In this document: one piece after another, positions 8,740-20,869 of the stretch
Numbering within the stretch: the first letter of the stretch is position 1
Layout of the letters: each line of letters begins with the position of its first letter
Assembly: GCA_027627225.1 (NCBI GenBank)
Contig: CM051032.1
Span: forward strand, 65,141,137-65,205,136
Direction of reading: 5' to 3'
DNA: 64,000 nucleotides
Source: Congeria kusceri
Taxonomy: Eukaryota; Mollusca; Bivalvia; Myida; Dreissenidae
Notes under the pieces: model-generated
Told to the model about the DNA's origin: nothing
The model's database searches: none
The model's input: only the letters and a program-made list of their open reading frames with translations
Position numbers and translations under genes: made by a program

Positions 8740-10736
8740 AAAAAGTATTAAGTTCACCACCAATTCTTGTTTATCCTGACTTTACAAAGAAATTTGAATT
8801 GCATACTGATGCTTGTGGAACTGGACTAGGTGCTGTGTTGTACCAGGATGGTAAAGTCATTGCCTATGCTAGCAGATCATTAACCAAATCAGAAAAGAAC
8901 TATTCAGCCTTTAAATTAGAGTTTTTGGCTCTGAAGTGGGCGATTACTGACAAATTTAAAGATTATTTAGCATTACATCATTTTCAAGTATACACTGACA
9001 ACAATCCATTGACATATGTTCTTACTTCTGCGAAACTGGACGCAACTGGCCAACGGTGGGCATCAGTATTGGGAGAATACAACTTTGAAATACATTATAG
9101 ACCAGGGTTGAAAAATGCAGATGCGGACGGAATGAGTAGATACCCGCATGTCACTGATACAAATTCAGGAGAAATCATTAAAATTGATGATCCCACAGTT
9201 AAAGCCATTTGTGGTTCCACTACCATGCCACCATATATTGAGACTATAACATGTAATGTCAATATAGTGGAGGCTACTGATATGCCAGGCCAGCCTATGG
9301 CTCAAGTTGAAATGAGACAGATAAGAGCTGCTCAGAGGAATGATCATTTGATTGAAAAGTGGAGAAAAGCAGTGATTGATCAGCTATTGCCAACCATTTA
9401 TCAATGTATCACTAAAGAGGACAAATGTATGAGAAAACAGTTTAACAACTTGAAAATAAATAGAGGAATACTGTACAGAGAAATAAAAGATAATGACAAC
9501 AAAACATTAACACAATTAGTTTTACCATCTGTATTTAGAAAAGATGTGTTGATAGGACTTCATGATCAAATAGGCCACCCAGGTAGAGACAGGACATTAT
9601 CACTATTAAAAGAAAGATACTACTGGCCAAACATGAACATAGGTGTGGAATCTTGGGTTTCAAAGTGTGATAGATGTCTTAGAAGAAAAACATCTACAAA
9701 CATCAAAAGTGAACTTGTAAATATAGTAACAACATATCCATTCGAGCTAGTGTCTATGGATTACCTTACATTAGAACCATCAAAAGGCTATGGTAACATT
9801 CTTGTTATCACAGACCACTTTACCAAATATGCATTAGCTATTCCAACGCGCAATCAAACAGCGAAAACAACAGCGGAGGCATTTTATAATAATTTTGTTG
9901 TGAATTATGGCATCCCAACAACTCTACACACTGACCAAGGAGCCAATTTCGAATCTGATTTGATAAAAGAATTATGCAACTTGATGGGAATAAAGAAATC
10001 AAGGACAACACCATACCATCCAATGGGAAACGGTTGCACAGAGAGATGGAACCGGACATTGTTAAATATGCTCGGGACACTGGATCCGGACAAAAAGCCA
10101 AACTGGAAAGCACATATCCCATCTTTGGTATATGCTTACAATTGTACCAGGCATGAAAGTACAAAAATATCCCCTTTTGAGTTGATGTTTGGCAGGACCC
10201 CCAAACTACCTATTGATTCAACATTTGAATCTGCAGAAATAGACAATAACAAAAATCAATCTTCTAAGCAATATTTAGATCAGCTGAAAGATAGGCTAAA
10301 GCACTCACAGGAAGTGGCAAAACAGTATGCAGATACTGCAAGACTCAAGCAGAAGTCTGATTATGACAGAAAAGCTAAAGCAGCAAAACTGTTAATAGGT
10401 GACAAAGTGTTGTTAAAAACCCTGTTTCATGAGGGTAAACATAAAATAGCTGATAAGTTTGAGATGGAAACTTACACAGTTATTGAACAACCCAGGGAAG
10501 ATATTCCAGTGTACAAGATAAGGTCACCGACAGGAATGGAACGTACAATACACCGTAATCATTTGTACCCTATAGAAACTAATGATGATAGTAGTCAAGA
10601 TAGTGTAGATGATGTTTCTAGAGTAGTAGATGGAAGTGTCAAAACATTTCCAAATGATAGTCAGAATAGAGTAGATGAAAAGGTAGATAGTAGGTTAGTA
10701 GATAGTGATGTCACTAATACGGATAATACTAATTGA
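8688..10736 (+). CDS. pol: Ty3 RNase H and integrase
   Basis: RNase H follows the connection: ELHTDACGTGLGAVL, with the acidic residues of the RNase H fold in FKLEFLALKWAI and QVYTDNNPLTY. The integrase has an HHCC zinc domain (LHDQIGHPGRDRT...CDRCLRRK). Its catalytic core has D-D-E residues in VSMDYL, LHTDQGANFES and NGCTERWNRTL. A C-terminal GPY/F-like module follows (GDKVLLK...KIADKFEMETYTV...RTIHRNHLYPI). These domains remove the RNA template and insert the cDNA. The present stop (TGA 10734-10736) is not original: it lies just after a 14-bp target duplication of a SINE. The pre-insertion frame continues at 10943 into the 11079-11564 segment. Confidence 0.9.
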   Translation, partial: QKSWSWTETEQAIFDNLKKVLSSPPILVYPDFTKKFELHTDACGTGLGAVLYQDGKVIAYASRSLTKSEKNYSAFKLEFLALKWAITDKFKDYLALHHFQVYTDNNPLTYVLTSAKLDATGQRWASVLGEYNFEIHYRPGLKNADADGMSRYPHVTDTNSGEIIKIDDPTVKAICGSTTMPPYIETITCNVNIVEATDMPGQPMAQVEMRQIRAAQRNDHLIEKWRKAVIDQLLPTIYQCITKEDKCMRKQFNNLKINRGILYREIKDNDNKTLTQLVLPSVFRKDVLIGLHDQIGHPGRDRTLSLLKERYYWPNMNIGVESWVSKCDRCLRRKTSTNIKSELVNIVTTYPFELVSMDYLTLEPSKGYGNILVITDHFTKYALAIPTRNQTAKTTAEAFYNNFVVNYGIPTTLHTDQGANFESDLIKELCNLMGIKKSRTTPYHPMGNGCTERWNRTLLNMLGTLDPDKKPNWKAHIPSLVYAYNCTRHESTKISPFELMFGRTPKLPIDSTFESAEIDNNKNQSSKQYLDQLKDRLKHSQEVAKQYADTARLKQKSDYDRKAKAAKLLIGDKVLLKTLFHEGKHKIADKFEMETYTVIEQPREDIPVYKIRSPTGMERTIHRNHLYPIETNDDSSQDSVDDVSRVVDGSVKTFPNDSQNRVDEKVDSRLVDSDVTNTDNTN

Positions 10737-10928
10737 GGTCGCAGTGGCGTAGTGGATATGGTGTCCGCCTAGCGATCGGGAGGTCACGGGTTCGATCCCC
10801 ACTCTGGGAGTGTTCTCAAGATCTCCCCCAACGACACCAAGTACTGGTTCTACCCAGGAAACGGACTCGAGCGTGTCTCAATAAGCCTTAGGCTTTCGGT
10901 GCAATCGAGCTAAAATAAATAGGTTTAA
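10727..10928 (+). mobile_element. tRNA-derived SINE inserted in pol
   Basis: The unit has a tRNA-related head (GGCGTAGTGGATATGGTGTC as A box region, GGTTCGATCCCC as B box). A conserved body includes CTACCCAGGAAACGGACTCG and ends in an A/T-rich tail. A perfect 14-bp target duplication, ACTAATACGGATAA, flanks it at 10713-10726 and 10929-10942. The body resembles core domains of mollusc SINEs (V/Meta-type), a family assignment from memory. SINE plus one duplication is 216 bp, a multiple of three, so the reading frame beyond it is unchanged. Confidence 0.85.
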
Positions 10929-10942
10929 ACTAATACGGATAA

Positions 10943-10986
10943 AGTATGTGATTGTGATGATCATGGCGAAAATGATCATGGTGAGA

Positions 10987-11027
<41 letters not shown>

Positions 11028-11564
11028 AATGATGATTGTGTACTTTGTACATATGAGAGTGGAAAAGCGCATGGGTCTGTGATAAGCAAAGATGGACTAG
11101 GTAGTTTAAACAAAAATGAGGATGCGCATCCTAAACCAAAACCTAGAGTTAGATTCAAGAAAAGTACCGATACTAGTAGTCAAGGTCAAGATAGTCAGAT
11201 AGACAATCAGGTTGATCCTTTAGAAGTAGTAGAAAACAGTGATGATAAGGAGACAGTAACAGATGATGAAAGTGGTAGTCATGAGGTACAAGTTGATGTA
11301 CATGTAGATAGGGTTACAGATGGTATACAAGGTATTAAGGCAAGTGATACTATTGAAGTACAGGCTAAGCCAAAACCATCACCACGTAGATCTTCAAGGG
11401 TGAGAAAACCACCTGTCAGATATTCTGATTATCAGATAAATCAGATGGTAGTTAGACCTAGAAATTACAAGGTCCATGCATTAGATGTTATACTGTCATC
11501 ACGTGTATTAGAAGAGATTGATCCAGATGTTGTACAGAAAATTATTAATGCTGTTATGCAATGA
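10943..11564 (+). pseudogene. C-terminal tail of Ty3 Pol, cut off by the SINE
   Basis: This stretch is in the same frame as the integrase across the SINE. It has a (GAT)n/(ATG)n microsatellite (about 10985-11030) coding for poly-Asp, then an acidic/Ser-rich region. A basic PRRSSRVRKPPVRYSDYQ motif of the type found at the C terminus of many Ty3/gypsy Pol proteins follows, and the frame ends at TGA 11562-11564. It has its own ATG at 11079 but no sign of separate expression. It is the natural Pol C terminus orphaned by the SINE-supplied stop. Confidence 0.75.
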
Positions 11565-12150
11565 TGTATTTAATGTAGGCACATGTTTTATGAGCTTTTA
11601 TCCATATGTATGCTTGACTGTTTTTATATTATACTACATACACTTGAAATAGTAAACAGCTGTATCTATTTGAATTAAATAGATGAATTAGTAAGTATTA
11701 CTTGTGTAAATCAAATGTACTTATAACTTGATTTAGAGATATGTACATATATTGGGCTGATTATATTGGTATGTATAGTTTTAATTTTGTCAGTACATCA
11801 TGACTAAGTAACTGACCATCTGTTGGAAGTAAGTATGATGAAAATTACTTAATTTTATAAAAGCATATCTCACATGAGGTTCTGAGTTGGTACCTAGAAG
11901 GGGCGTGTGCTTGTAATCAGTTATGCTTATGGACTGACTGTTGTCGACGACAATGTTCCTTGTATCGTGAGAACACGATGTTTGGTCAACGGGGGCAACA
12001 ATGGCGAGGCTTTAGGCTGTTGCAACAAAGTTTTGACACAATGGTTTGGTTAGATTGGTTAATGACAATCTTATGTTTTTATATGGACAGTGAGGTTAAT
12101 ATTTATTTTTGACTAAATGACGAGACGTCATTTCATGGACAGGGGGAGTA

Positions 12151-12902
12151 TGTGACAGGGTGCATTTCCCGTCATTATTATATGTTAGTAGTTTTTAACC
12201 TATTTAATAGGGTATAATATTTTGACGTAATGTAGGGAATCGTTTCACGAGCTCACGCGCCAGAACCAAAGACATATTCGAGAAAGCAACATCGTGTTAA
12301 CTTTTTAACTTAAAATAATTAATAAATACAACTTTAGTTTAACAACACCTGCAGCCACGAAATCTGGACGAAGCGTATAACGCCAGATTCCATAAATTAG
12401 TAAGTAATTGTGTATATGTGTGATGTATCGTTTATATGTGTGTACATGTTGTTCACATGTAAATCTATGTGTTCATGCGTAATTTATGCAATATACTAGG
12501 AATATAGAATTTAATGAGTCGGTCGCCACAATGCATTGAACTCATATGAAATACGTTTTATGTTACTCATGTAATTTATATAGTGTTATCATTTGAAATG
12601 ACGTGTACTGTTATTTTGTTGCTGTTACCAGCAACCACGTATGCAATGTATATCATTGTATTATTTTACAGCATAAGGCATTATAGTAATTACATATGTA
12701 TTATTTGTACGTAATTGTTTAATTGTAGGTCGTGATTACCTTCGCACCAGTCAACTGCAGACTGAACTCAATATAATATACTTATTTGTAATACACTGAA
12801 TCGTACCACTATAAATAATAATTGAATACAAACGAACCCAAGACTTTGTGCTTCTTTTCTATTTATTCATACACAAACAGTAGAAAAGTACCAAAAGTTA
12901 CA
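12151..12902 (+). repeat. Probable 3' LTR of the Ty3 element
   Basis: It starts TGTGACAGGG right after a polypurine run and ends in CA at the junction with resumed satellite. AATAAA-like sites lie near 12320. The 752-bp length is plausible for an LTR, but no 5' partner was found, so the call rests on position and ends. Confidence 0.5.
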
Positions 12903-14500
12903 TTATTTCGAATCTCCAATATCCAATATCGAACGAAAATGTGAGAAGTTCTTCCCCGGGCCTGGACGCGAGCAAAGTAATGGCTTGCAACAATGCCCGG
13001 TTACACCGACCGGCATTTGCTGGCAGAGTGTTTGAGTTATAACAGTGAATGATTCGAACCTCCATTCTCCAAACAAAATGTATACTGGAGATTCAGAATT
13101 GTAAATTCGACTGTCCAATCTCCAATAAAAAAAAAAGTACAATGGAGATACAATTTGTTTTATTCAAAATCTTATAGTTAGGATAACAAATTTAATATCT
13201 GATCCACGACCGTGTCTCTGCAACCGTCGGACTGATGTGAGGCTATCAAGCGAACATTGGGCGTCGGGCTTACGCTGATCTTTCAAACGACGCCTCGTTC
13301 AGCCCGATCATAACCCGGGCTTCACCGGGCCTGGACGCGAGCAAACTTATAACTTGCAAAACTGCCTGGTTACACCGGCTGGCATTTGTTTGCAGAATGT
13401 TCGAGTTAATGACAGTGAAATATTCGAATCTCCAATCTCCAATAACCAATAATGATGTAGATGATTGGAGTTTAAAAATGGCTATCCATTATTCCGGCCG
13501 ACAGTTTGTTTGGCAGTGTTCGAGTAAATGCCAATGGTATATTCGAATCTCCGATATCCAGTATCCCCCAAAAATGTAGATTGGAGATTCAGAACTGGAA
13601 ATTCGAATGTCAAATATCCAATATCCAAACAAAATGTAGATTGGAGATTCGGAATTGGAAATTCGAATTTCCAATATCCAATATCCCCAAAAAGTATATT
13701 GGAAATTCAGAATTGTTTATTCAAAGAATCGTATATTTACGGTAGCACATTCAATGTCTGATCCACGGTCATGTCTCTGCAACCGTCGGACTGATCAGAG
13801 GCTACCGAGGGAACATTGTGGATCGGACTTGCGCTAACCTTTTAAACGACATCTCGTTCAGCCCGATCGTAGCCAGCGCGGCGGAGATACGGGCCCGGAA
13901 TTTCTTCCGCGTGTCTGGACGCGAGCAAACTAATGGCTTGCAAAAAGTCACGGTGATTCCGGCCGACACTTTGCTTGGCAGTGTGCGATTAAATGAAAAT
14001 GGTTTATTCGAATCTCCAATATCCAATATCCCCCCAAAATGTAGATTGGAGATTCAGAACTGGAAATTCGAATGTCCAATCTCCATTATGCATTAAAATG
14101 TAGATTGGAGATTCAGAATTGTAAATTCGAATTTCCAATATCCCAAAAATGTATATTGGAGATTCAGATTTGCTTATTCAAAGAATCGTATATTTAGGGT
14201 AGCAAATTCAATGTCTGATCCACGGTCATGTCTTTGCAACCGTCGAACTGATCTGAGACTACCGAGCGAACATTGGGGATCGGACTTTCGCTGACCTTTC
14301 AAACGACATTACGTTCAGCCCGATCGTAGCCCGCGCGGCGGAGATACGGGCCCAAGAATTTCGTCAATTGGTCTGGACGCGAGCAAACTAATGGCTTGCA
14401 AAAATGCATGGTGATTCCGGCCCACACTGTGCTTGGTAGTGCTCGAATAAACGCCTATGATATGGTCGAATTTCCAATCTACGGCTCTGCGTTCGTACAC
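12903..14500. repeat. Palindrome-rich satellite, right block
   Basis: Same unit as 3720-5138. Cores beginning GGTAGCA/GGATAACA lie near 13181, 13740 and 14199 (spacings about 559 and 459 bp), and a partial unit begins at 12940. Alternating TTCGAATCTCCAATATCC and its inverse give many potential hairpins. Confidence 0.8.
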
Positions 14501-15105
14501 TACGAAATTACAAAAGTTATAGATGATTCAGCGAAGGTCTAGTTAGAAGTGCCTATATTTGGGTATATAAATATTAAATTATGATGATGTATCATAAAAA
14601 TAAATAATTAATTCAGGACAAATATTAAATAAAAAATATATTAACAATGCAACTCAGTACAATAATAAACTTTCTCACTCTCTAATTGGGATAAGTGAAC
14701 AGTAAAATAAGACCAGTAGTGAATACCCTGCTACATAATTATTTAACGTAAATTAGCTCTACTGTACATCGTAATTCCTATTATTAATTGGTGTACACTA
14801 TTTTTTCTGCCGCCTTAAACAGAATAAACACGAATTCATAGAGTTTACAATCTAAATACACAAGATAAGCTACTGCAGTAGTCGATCAATATGCAAATAG
14901 GGACGAAATAACCAGAGTAGAAATGACTTGGACATAGAACAGCCAGGAGAGAAAACTTTTTGGCGCGAAACGACAGCAAATCGACGAACGAAATGACGTC
15001 AAACTCGATGTTTGGATGACGTCAAAATAAAGCAGAGGTGTTAAGACAAACATTTGAACGAGTAAGTAAATTCAAGATATTTTCTTCGGACCATTCTGTT
15101 ATATA
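14501..15105. other. Unannotated AT-rich stretch
   Basis: No open frame, repeat or RNA motif that I can support; simple AT-rich single-copy-like sequence. Confidence 0.5.
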
Positions 15106-15252
15106 GAGAATAACAGGTTACTTCCTGGTCTTGTGTAATATATCAGACGAGGCTTAGAATAATATAACGGCGAGGCTTGCCGAGCTGTTATTTTATTCGT
15201 GCCGAACCTGATATAGATCTATTACACAAGACCAGGCAGTAACCTGTTTTCT
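15106..15252. mobile_element. Short TIR element (MITE)
   Basis: Inverted arms of about 40 bp: the left arm has AACAGGTTACTTCCTGGTC followed by TTGTGTAAT, and the right arm is its reverse complement with CCAGGCAGTAACCTGTT. The centre contains GGCGAGGCTTGCCGAGCTGTT. There is no coding capacity. Confidence 0.65.
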
Positions 15253-15838
15253 TTTTATAATACCACGTTTTTCTTAAAATTACACCAAACGAGCTGATTT
15301 TTTACATATTTAAAAACTAAGAGCCGCGCTGATTTTACTGAGCCGGCTTTTACACGTTCACGTACATGTAGCTATGGATTTCTAAACGTTGACTGGTTAA
15401 TACCTTATTATTAACATTTCGTAAAGATAAATGAGCTGTTTTCACTACGAATACATAGATTTGATACACGTCTATTCATATAATATTGGAAATGCAAACT
15501 GAAATTTATTGCAACGGTCAATTTCATCGGAGAACACGCATCGACGAATTGTTTTGAGGCACCCTTTTCATGATTTTGGAGTTTTGTATTGAAATTGACA
15601 TTTTGAAGATCGTTTCAATAATGACTATAGCGTGTTCAATTTTTTGTCAAAACATGTCTGAGACTCAACATAAACTGATTCTGTGTAGAGACATTTATTA
15701 AAAATGTATTGAAACAACTGTTTATGTATGATTTATTGTTCCACTGATGACGTCATACCACTACCAAAGTGCGGGTTTATGTGAATATTCAAAAAATAAA
15801 GTTTTGTGATTAATGACGAATAAAAATAATAAATTATA

Positions 15839-16819
15839 CTGGCGCAGTGCCTAAATGCGCCACTCGCCTAAATCCGCCACCCCATCCGATTTAGCGTTTT
15901 TTTACGGGCGATTTCTATTTTGTTGATCTCCAACAATCAGATACTTTCCCTTAATAACGCTGACGAGTTTTCATCTTGATTTGTGCATAGATGAATATTT
16001 AATCCAATTATTTTGTACATAACTCCTAAATGCAAACAAACTGCATGTGGGGAATCTATTTCATACTGCGCATGCGCAATTTTGAGGCCCCGCATGGTGT
16101 CCATGATAACATTAAATTATTGTGTTTTAATATTATGTCCATGTGAGCATGTGCAGCATAAAAATAACCATTATTTATTGGCATTACATACAATAAAATG
16201 CATATTAAGAGCGCAAATGTCTCGCTACTCAAAACCCTCATTATTTGCCCATGTGCACACAGGGCCTCAGTTTCAGAGCTATTATTAGAAATACAAATGA
16301 GTATTTGAAGAAATTGGTGCATTGTATTATCGATAATAACAGACAACTAGCTGCTTAATATAGCAAATTAAATAAGAACAATAGTCAAATGTGGAATAAG
16401 CATGTCGCGGTTCCTGATCTACGATTTTCACCAAGCAACTTTGGATCACCGTGATTTTTGTAAACACTATAAAATGAACCTTAAAGAAATAAAAGTGGAA
16501 GTTTTGTCTATAGAAGTCAATAGAAGTTGCTTTGAAAACATAATTCATAAAAGAATATTATTTTGGAGCAATTTGAACATTTTAAAGAGGGGTGGCGGAT
16601 TTAGGCACTGCAACGCTCATTTTTTCACACTGTGTTTAGGCCTTCAGTTTCAATAAATATTTTTCATTTGCTAAGTATTTGAAATGTAACCAAAACAGGC
16701 CGTTAAATGCACATTAAACCTAACTTGATTTATGTGAATTTTTATGTCAGCCGGTAAACAACTTATGAATATATCGTAAAAATACCCCCCAAATGTGGCG
16801 GATTTAGGCACTGTGCCAG
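15839..16819. mobile_element. 981-bp non-autonomous TIR transposon with TA target site
   Basis: The terminal inverted repeats start CTGGCGCAGTGCCTAAAT on the left, and CTGGCACAGTGCCTAAAT is the reverse complement of the right end; each runs to GCCAC. Both ends abut a TA dinucleotide (15837-15838 and 16820-16821), as for Tc1/mariner-type insertions. Subterminal copies of the same motif lie at about 15868-15895 and 16590-16612. Internal open frames have no transposase motif. Confidence 0.75.
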
Positions 16820-17039
16820 TATACGTTCTTGGTATCAAATTGTTTGTTTTGTTAAATCTGATTCATTTTTACTGAAAATGTTGACTTTAGAAGTTGATTT
16901 CGAGTAATATGACGTACCTCCTAACATTGACTGATACAAACTCTACTGACCTGAAGAAAAAAAAAAATACATCAGACACCTTTGTATCAGGCCAATATCA
17001 GCATAGTGGTGTGATGAGGTACGTTATTAGTGTCAGTTT

Positions 17040-17479
17040 CAGGGGCGTTAAGCTTGGTTAAAATAAATGTGTAGGCCAAAAGCTGTGGGGGGGGGGATGC
17101 TTTTCACCCTAAATTTTGTTTTGTCTGAGGTGCATTTCAGTGTTCCATTTATGTGTATATTTAGAAGAAAAAAAAGTGTTTCTTATATCATTAATATCAT
17201 TACAATTTACCTAGTTTAATGTATCAATAAATTTACAGCTTTTGAACTTTTATTTATTATTGTTACTAAATACACTATTGATAGCTATTATCAATAAAAC
17301 CCGCACTGCATAAACCCGAGTGCCTACCGTGCATTGTGTATGATGTTTTATTTGTTTTCTGCATTAACATTAATTGTGATTAATTAACTGATTTTATTGC
17401 ATTTTTGGCTTTTTTTTTTGACTTTCTATGGAAAAGTGTAGGCTGCAGCCTACACGGCCTATAGGAAGCTACGCCCCTG
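17040..17479. mobile_element. 440-bp hAT-like MITE
   Basis: The ends are CAGGGGCGTTAAGCTTGG and the inverse of CAGGGGCGTAGCTTCC. The subterminal TGTAGGCC and GTAGGCTGCAGCCTAC also match in inverted orientation. A 5-bp direct repeat AGTTT flanks the element. CAGGGG ends are typical of hAT-type elements. Confidence 0.7.
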
Positions 17480-17582
17480 AGTTTAATGCGTTTTGTTTAA
17501 GTTGTTTGTTAATAAGGCCACCCAACAATTATTGTTGGTTTTCTCTTTCTTACAACTCCAAAAAAATCTACGGGGAATCACA

Positions 17583-17739
17583 GGTGGTTCTCGCGTGGCT
17601 ATGATAATAATTAATACATGTATATATATTTGATAGTGAATTTTTTTTTCCGAAAAGTTGTTTTTTCGTCATTTCTTGATTATTTGTCATTAAAAATGAT
17701 GTGTTCACTAATTATTATCATAGCCACGTGAGAACCACC
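17583..17739. mobile_element. 157-bp MITE
   Basis: Arms of about 35 bp begin GGTGGTTCTCGCGTGGCTAT on the left; the right end is their reverse complement with one or two mismatches. The centre is AT-rich. Confidence 0.7.
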
Positions 17740-17964
17740 AGTGGATGGATGGTAAAAATTCTTTTTTTTTCTTTAACTTATTTTGTCTTCGCGGCATATG
17801 CACCACACAGTTTAGGTATATTGGATGGCATGTTAAATGTTTAAATGCCTTTACCTTACTCCTTAGCTATAAATAAGGTAATTAATTATAATCGGTAATA
17901 GAAAAAGACATTTCATAGGCCTATTTAGAGGGGGGGCTGAAGCAGCGTACGACCCCTCTTAAAA

Positions 17965-18302
17965 CAGTCTTAACGACAAACCAGAGGACCATGGACCGTG
18001 TTCACCAAATTTTTGCTAGGTCCATCAAAATTTGTAAGCTAACTGGCTCGGCGTTAGGATCGAGTTAGGGTCCCTTGCAATGCCAGGAGCAGTGTGGAAG
18101 GGGAAAATGGATTTCCCATTTAATGAGAGAAAAAAGTCTCAACAACATCATTGTTTTTAGTTATTTATATAACATTTTGAAAACAAAAGAGTGACAGAAA
18201 ATTTCCAAACTATGGTCCACTTAATTGTCATCCGGTCCAGTCTATTTGGCTGGCTTGGTGGACCGACAATCCACTGATTTTATAATTTATTCGTGAAGAC
18301 TG
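17965..18302. mobile_element. 338-bp MITE, copy 1 (second copy at 39998)
   Basis: The ends are CAGTCTTAACGAC and the inverse of CAGTCTTCACGAA, with a further inner inverted motif around CAGTGGACC. The flank TAAAA is repeated on both sides. It is similar along its whole length to 39998-40330, apart from a short indel near 18045. Confidence 0.8.
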
Positions 18303-20869
18303 TAAAATGTGAAACATTCTACTTTTAAAACTTGCAAAATATGAAAACATATGGGCCGCGACGTGAAAAAACAGCCTTAATGACAAAGTTTCACATTTTT
18401 GGTATTTAATCATTTTTAATAGTAATTTACACTCTAAATTAGAGATGATTGATACAAAAATATTTTGATTTGGACAAGAAACGCCAAAGTTGTGAGTGTT
18501 TTTGTGACATTACATAAACTAACATTTTATCTCTGACTTACAAAAAATTAGCGACCAGTTGAGAAACAATTGCACGGTAAAGTGCAAATCAGTTGTTATG
18601 AACAGATCAAAACGCTGACAGCGTATAAAGACTGTTGGCGAGAAAAGGAACTAAAGGCAAATTAATTACGAGAGTATTTTTATCATAAGGAACATTTATT
18701 AAAGTAAGTCATATGTCTGTTATATCATTTCTACAAAACAAGTATCAAAACTCATAACTACAATATAACTCTAGTCTCTACTTAAATAAATTGGTATAAG
18801 CTGGTATTTTACGTAATTGAAGATGGAGATCCAGGCCACTGTCTTTTGCAAATTAAAACTTATACAGCACGCGTCTAATTCAATGCTATTTATTTACGAC
18901 ATTCTCATCATTATTTTGTTTTTTTAATTCGTGGGAGCGAAATAATTTTTGTGCAAACTATTTAAAAAGCAAACAGACTGAGAGTTATAAGCATACAAGT
19001 CAATCTACAACGGTAGCAAAAACAGAGGATTTTTTTTAATTAAGAAAAACCTTTAAAATTATTACCATTTTAAAGGTTATTCTTTCGGAAAAACAAAACT
19101 GCAAACCAAATTACAGTATCTTGGAAAAAAACAAACTAAGTTGCTGAAGAAGGTAACCCCCACATTTCGTTCTGTCAAATATGTAAGTTCTGTTAATAAT
19201 ACACCTGGCAATAATTTCTGGCAGTTAAACAGGTTCAAAGTAATCTTTTCATGTCACTTTATGCTTTGTTGAGTAAATACTTCACATATTTTCACTGTCT
19301 TGCATACATGGTGACTTATAAATGACTACGAATCATTTAAAATGGAATGAGTATTAAAGCCAAATGCTGGACTGAATCTGGGTATGACAATGTCTCTAGT
19401 ACTTCGTAAAAAACATTTGTCATTTACAAACTGCAAGATGTTGTATACATTTATAAAGCTCAGTGATATATATATTATATATCTTTAACATGCTTAGTAC
19501 AATCATATAACAGACTAATTTATTTCAGTATTTGGAACAGTGTATTCATTAAATCTGAAGGCATATATCCGACATCTCCAGTTTTAAGACCACCCTTTCT
19601 GGAAGACCAAAACACAGAGTAATACATTTTACCTTTTAATTCTGCCAAAAAGATCAAGTTCTCTTCAAAGTAATTAAAAATTGGCCACAAAAATGTAAAT
19701 ACATTGTATTAAACAACATGCGGTCTTGATGAAAGGTTGTCTTTCAATGCAGCTTTTGCTTTAGGAACTTTTTGGAATACTAATTGTTCACTCATTCAAA
19801 AGAACTCAAACCATACATTGAATACAATTAACACGGTTTAAATGCTAAACAATTTTTAAGTATTGATCACAAAATTCGTGAAGCTGTAAACCTTGTGTCT
19901 CACAATCCGAGGACATTACTCTTACGATGTTATCGGAAAACCACGAAGTTGCACTCGGCTTAACTTCGGTTGTAGTTCGGGAGACTGTCGGAAGTGGCCG
20001 ATTGCTGCTTATAGGGTGCCTACGTTTCATCACAAAGCGCTAAAAAGTGATAACACTTATTTTTCAGGAAACTATACCATCGAATTGGCGAACAATTACA
20101 CTTTTGTCAGCTACTTTTGCTTTCTTTTGCTCTGCTTTAGTTTTTCCACAAAAAGCTGATGAAAATAGCAATTTTTCAGCGCGCATTTCCCCCTGAACCA
20201 GATGAATTGCATAGATTATTTTTAACCAGTGGAAAGCTTAAGATTTGCCCTTTCCAGTAACATAATAAACATCATTGTAGGTTAAGCAGTTGCTGAATCA
20301 TACACGTCCGAATCACATGACTATCATGAGCTAAACAAATATGGCGGGCGTCATAAACAAGGAACGAGCGAGAATCGACATAATTCACCGATAAAAATAA
20401 CCCATTTAACCTATATAAACCTTAAAGTTAACAGCATTTTTATAAAGAATAACATGTTATCTATCAAATAATGCTATTAAAATAGTTTTTATGTGTATTG
20501 GTCATTAGGAAGGATGTTGATAAAAATGTATACTCACAATGGTGACAGATACGAGATTACGCAATCGGCATTCCTTTGTTATCTCTAACAACGGGTAAAG
20601 TTAGTCAATAAACCGTATAAGTTCTAAGCAATGACGTTCAGTGCTTTTTATCACAAGCGCTATATGCTTTAATAAAAAATAAGTTAAATTAGTAAACAAC
20701 ATTCTAAACTTTCTTTAGAGGTACAAATGCTTTTCCACAATTCTTTTGCATACTTCAAAAAAAATCGTCAGTCGAGTAGTTAAGATTGCTCTGCTACATG
20801 TATTGAGTCAATTTTGTTGTTAAACTTATGCAATATGGTGTTATACGCAGTTAACCAGTAAACAGCACA
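18303..20869. other. Unannotated stretch
   Basis: About 2.5 kb of AT-rich sequence. Short open frames (for example near 19845-20160) have no recognisable motif or splice structure. No gene, RNA or repeat is supported. Confidence 0.5.

Larger units (their letters stand above)
5139..12902 (+). mobile_element. Ty3/gypsy retrotransposon, decayed
   Basis: Gag, protease, RT, RNase H and integrase lie in Ty3/gypsy order between two halves of the satellite. The satellite reads continuously if 5139-12902 is removed, with a short direct repeat at the ends (TTAT, or ATTAT with the boundary moved one base). The ends are TG and CA. A polypurine run ACAGGGGGAGTA just before 12151 marks a probable 3' LTR start. 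I could not find a matching 5' LTR: the 548 bp before gag do not resemble 12151-12902. The copy is inactive: an in-frame stop at 7354, a frameshift near 8685 and a SINE at 10727. Confidence 0.85.

Noticed and set aside
11079..11564. Separate third gene of the Ty3 element
   Set aside because: It is in the integrase frame across a 216-bp SINE insertion, so it is the Pol C terminus.
13397..14100. Several 60-90-codon open frames in the satellite
   Set aside because: Stop-free only because the repeat unit lacks stops in those frames; the residue patterns simply repeat with the unit.
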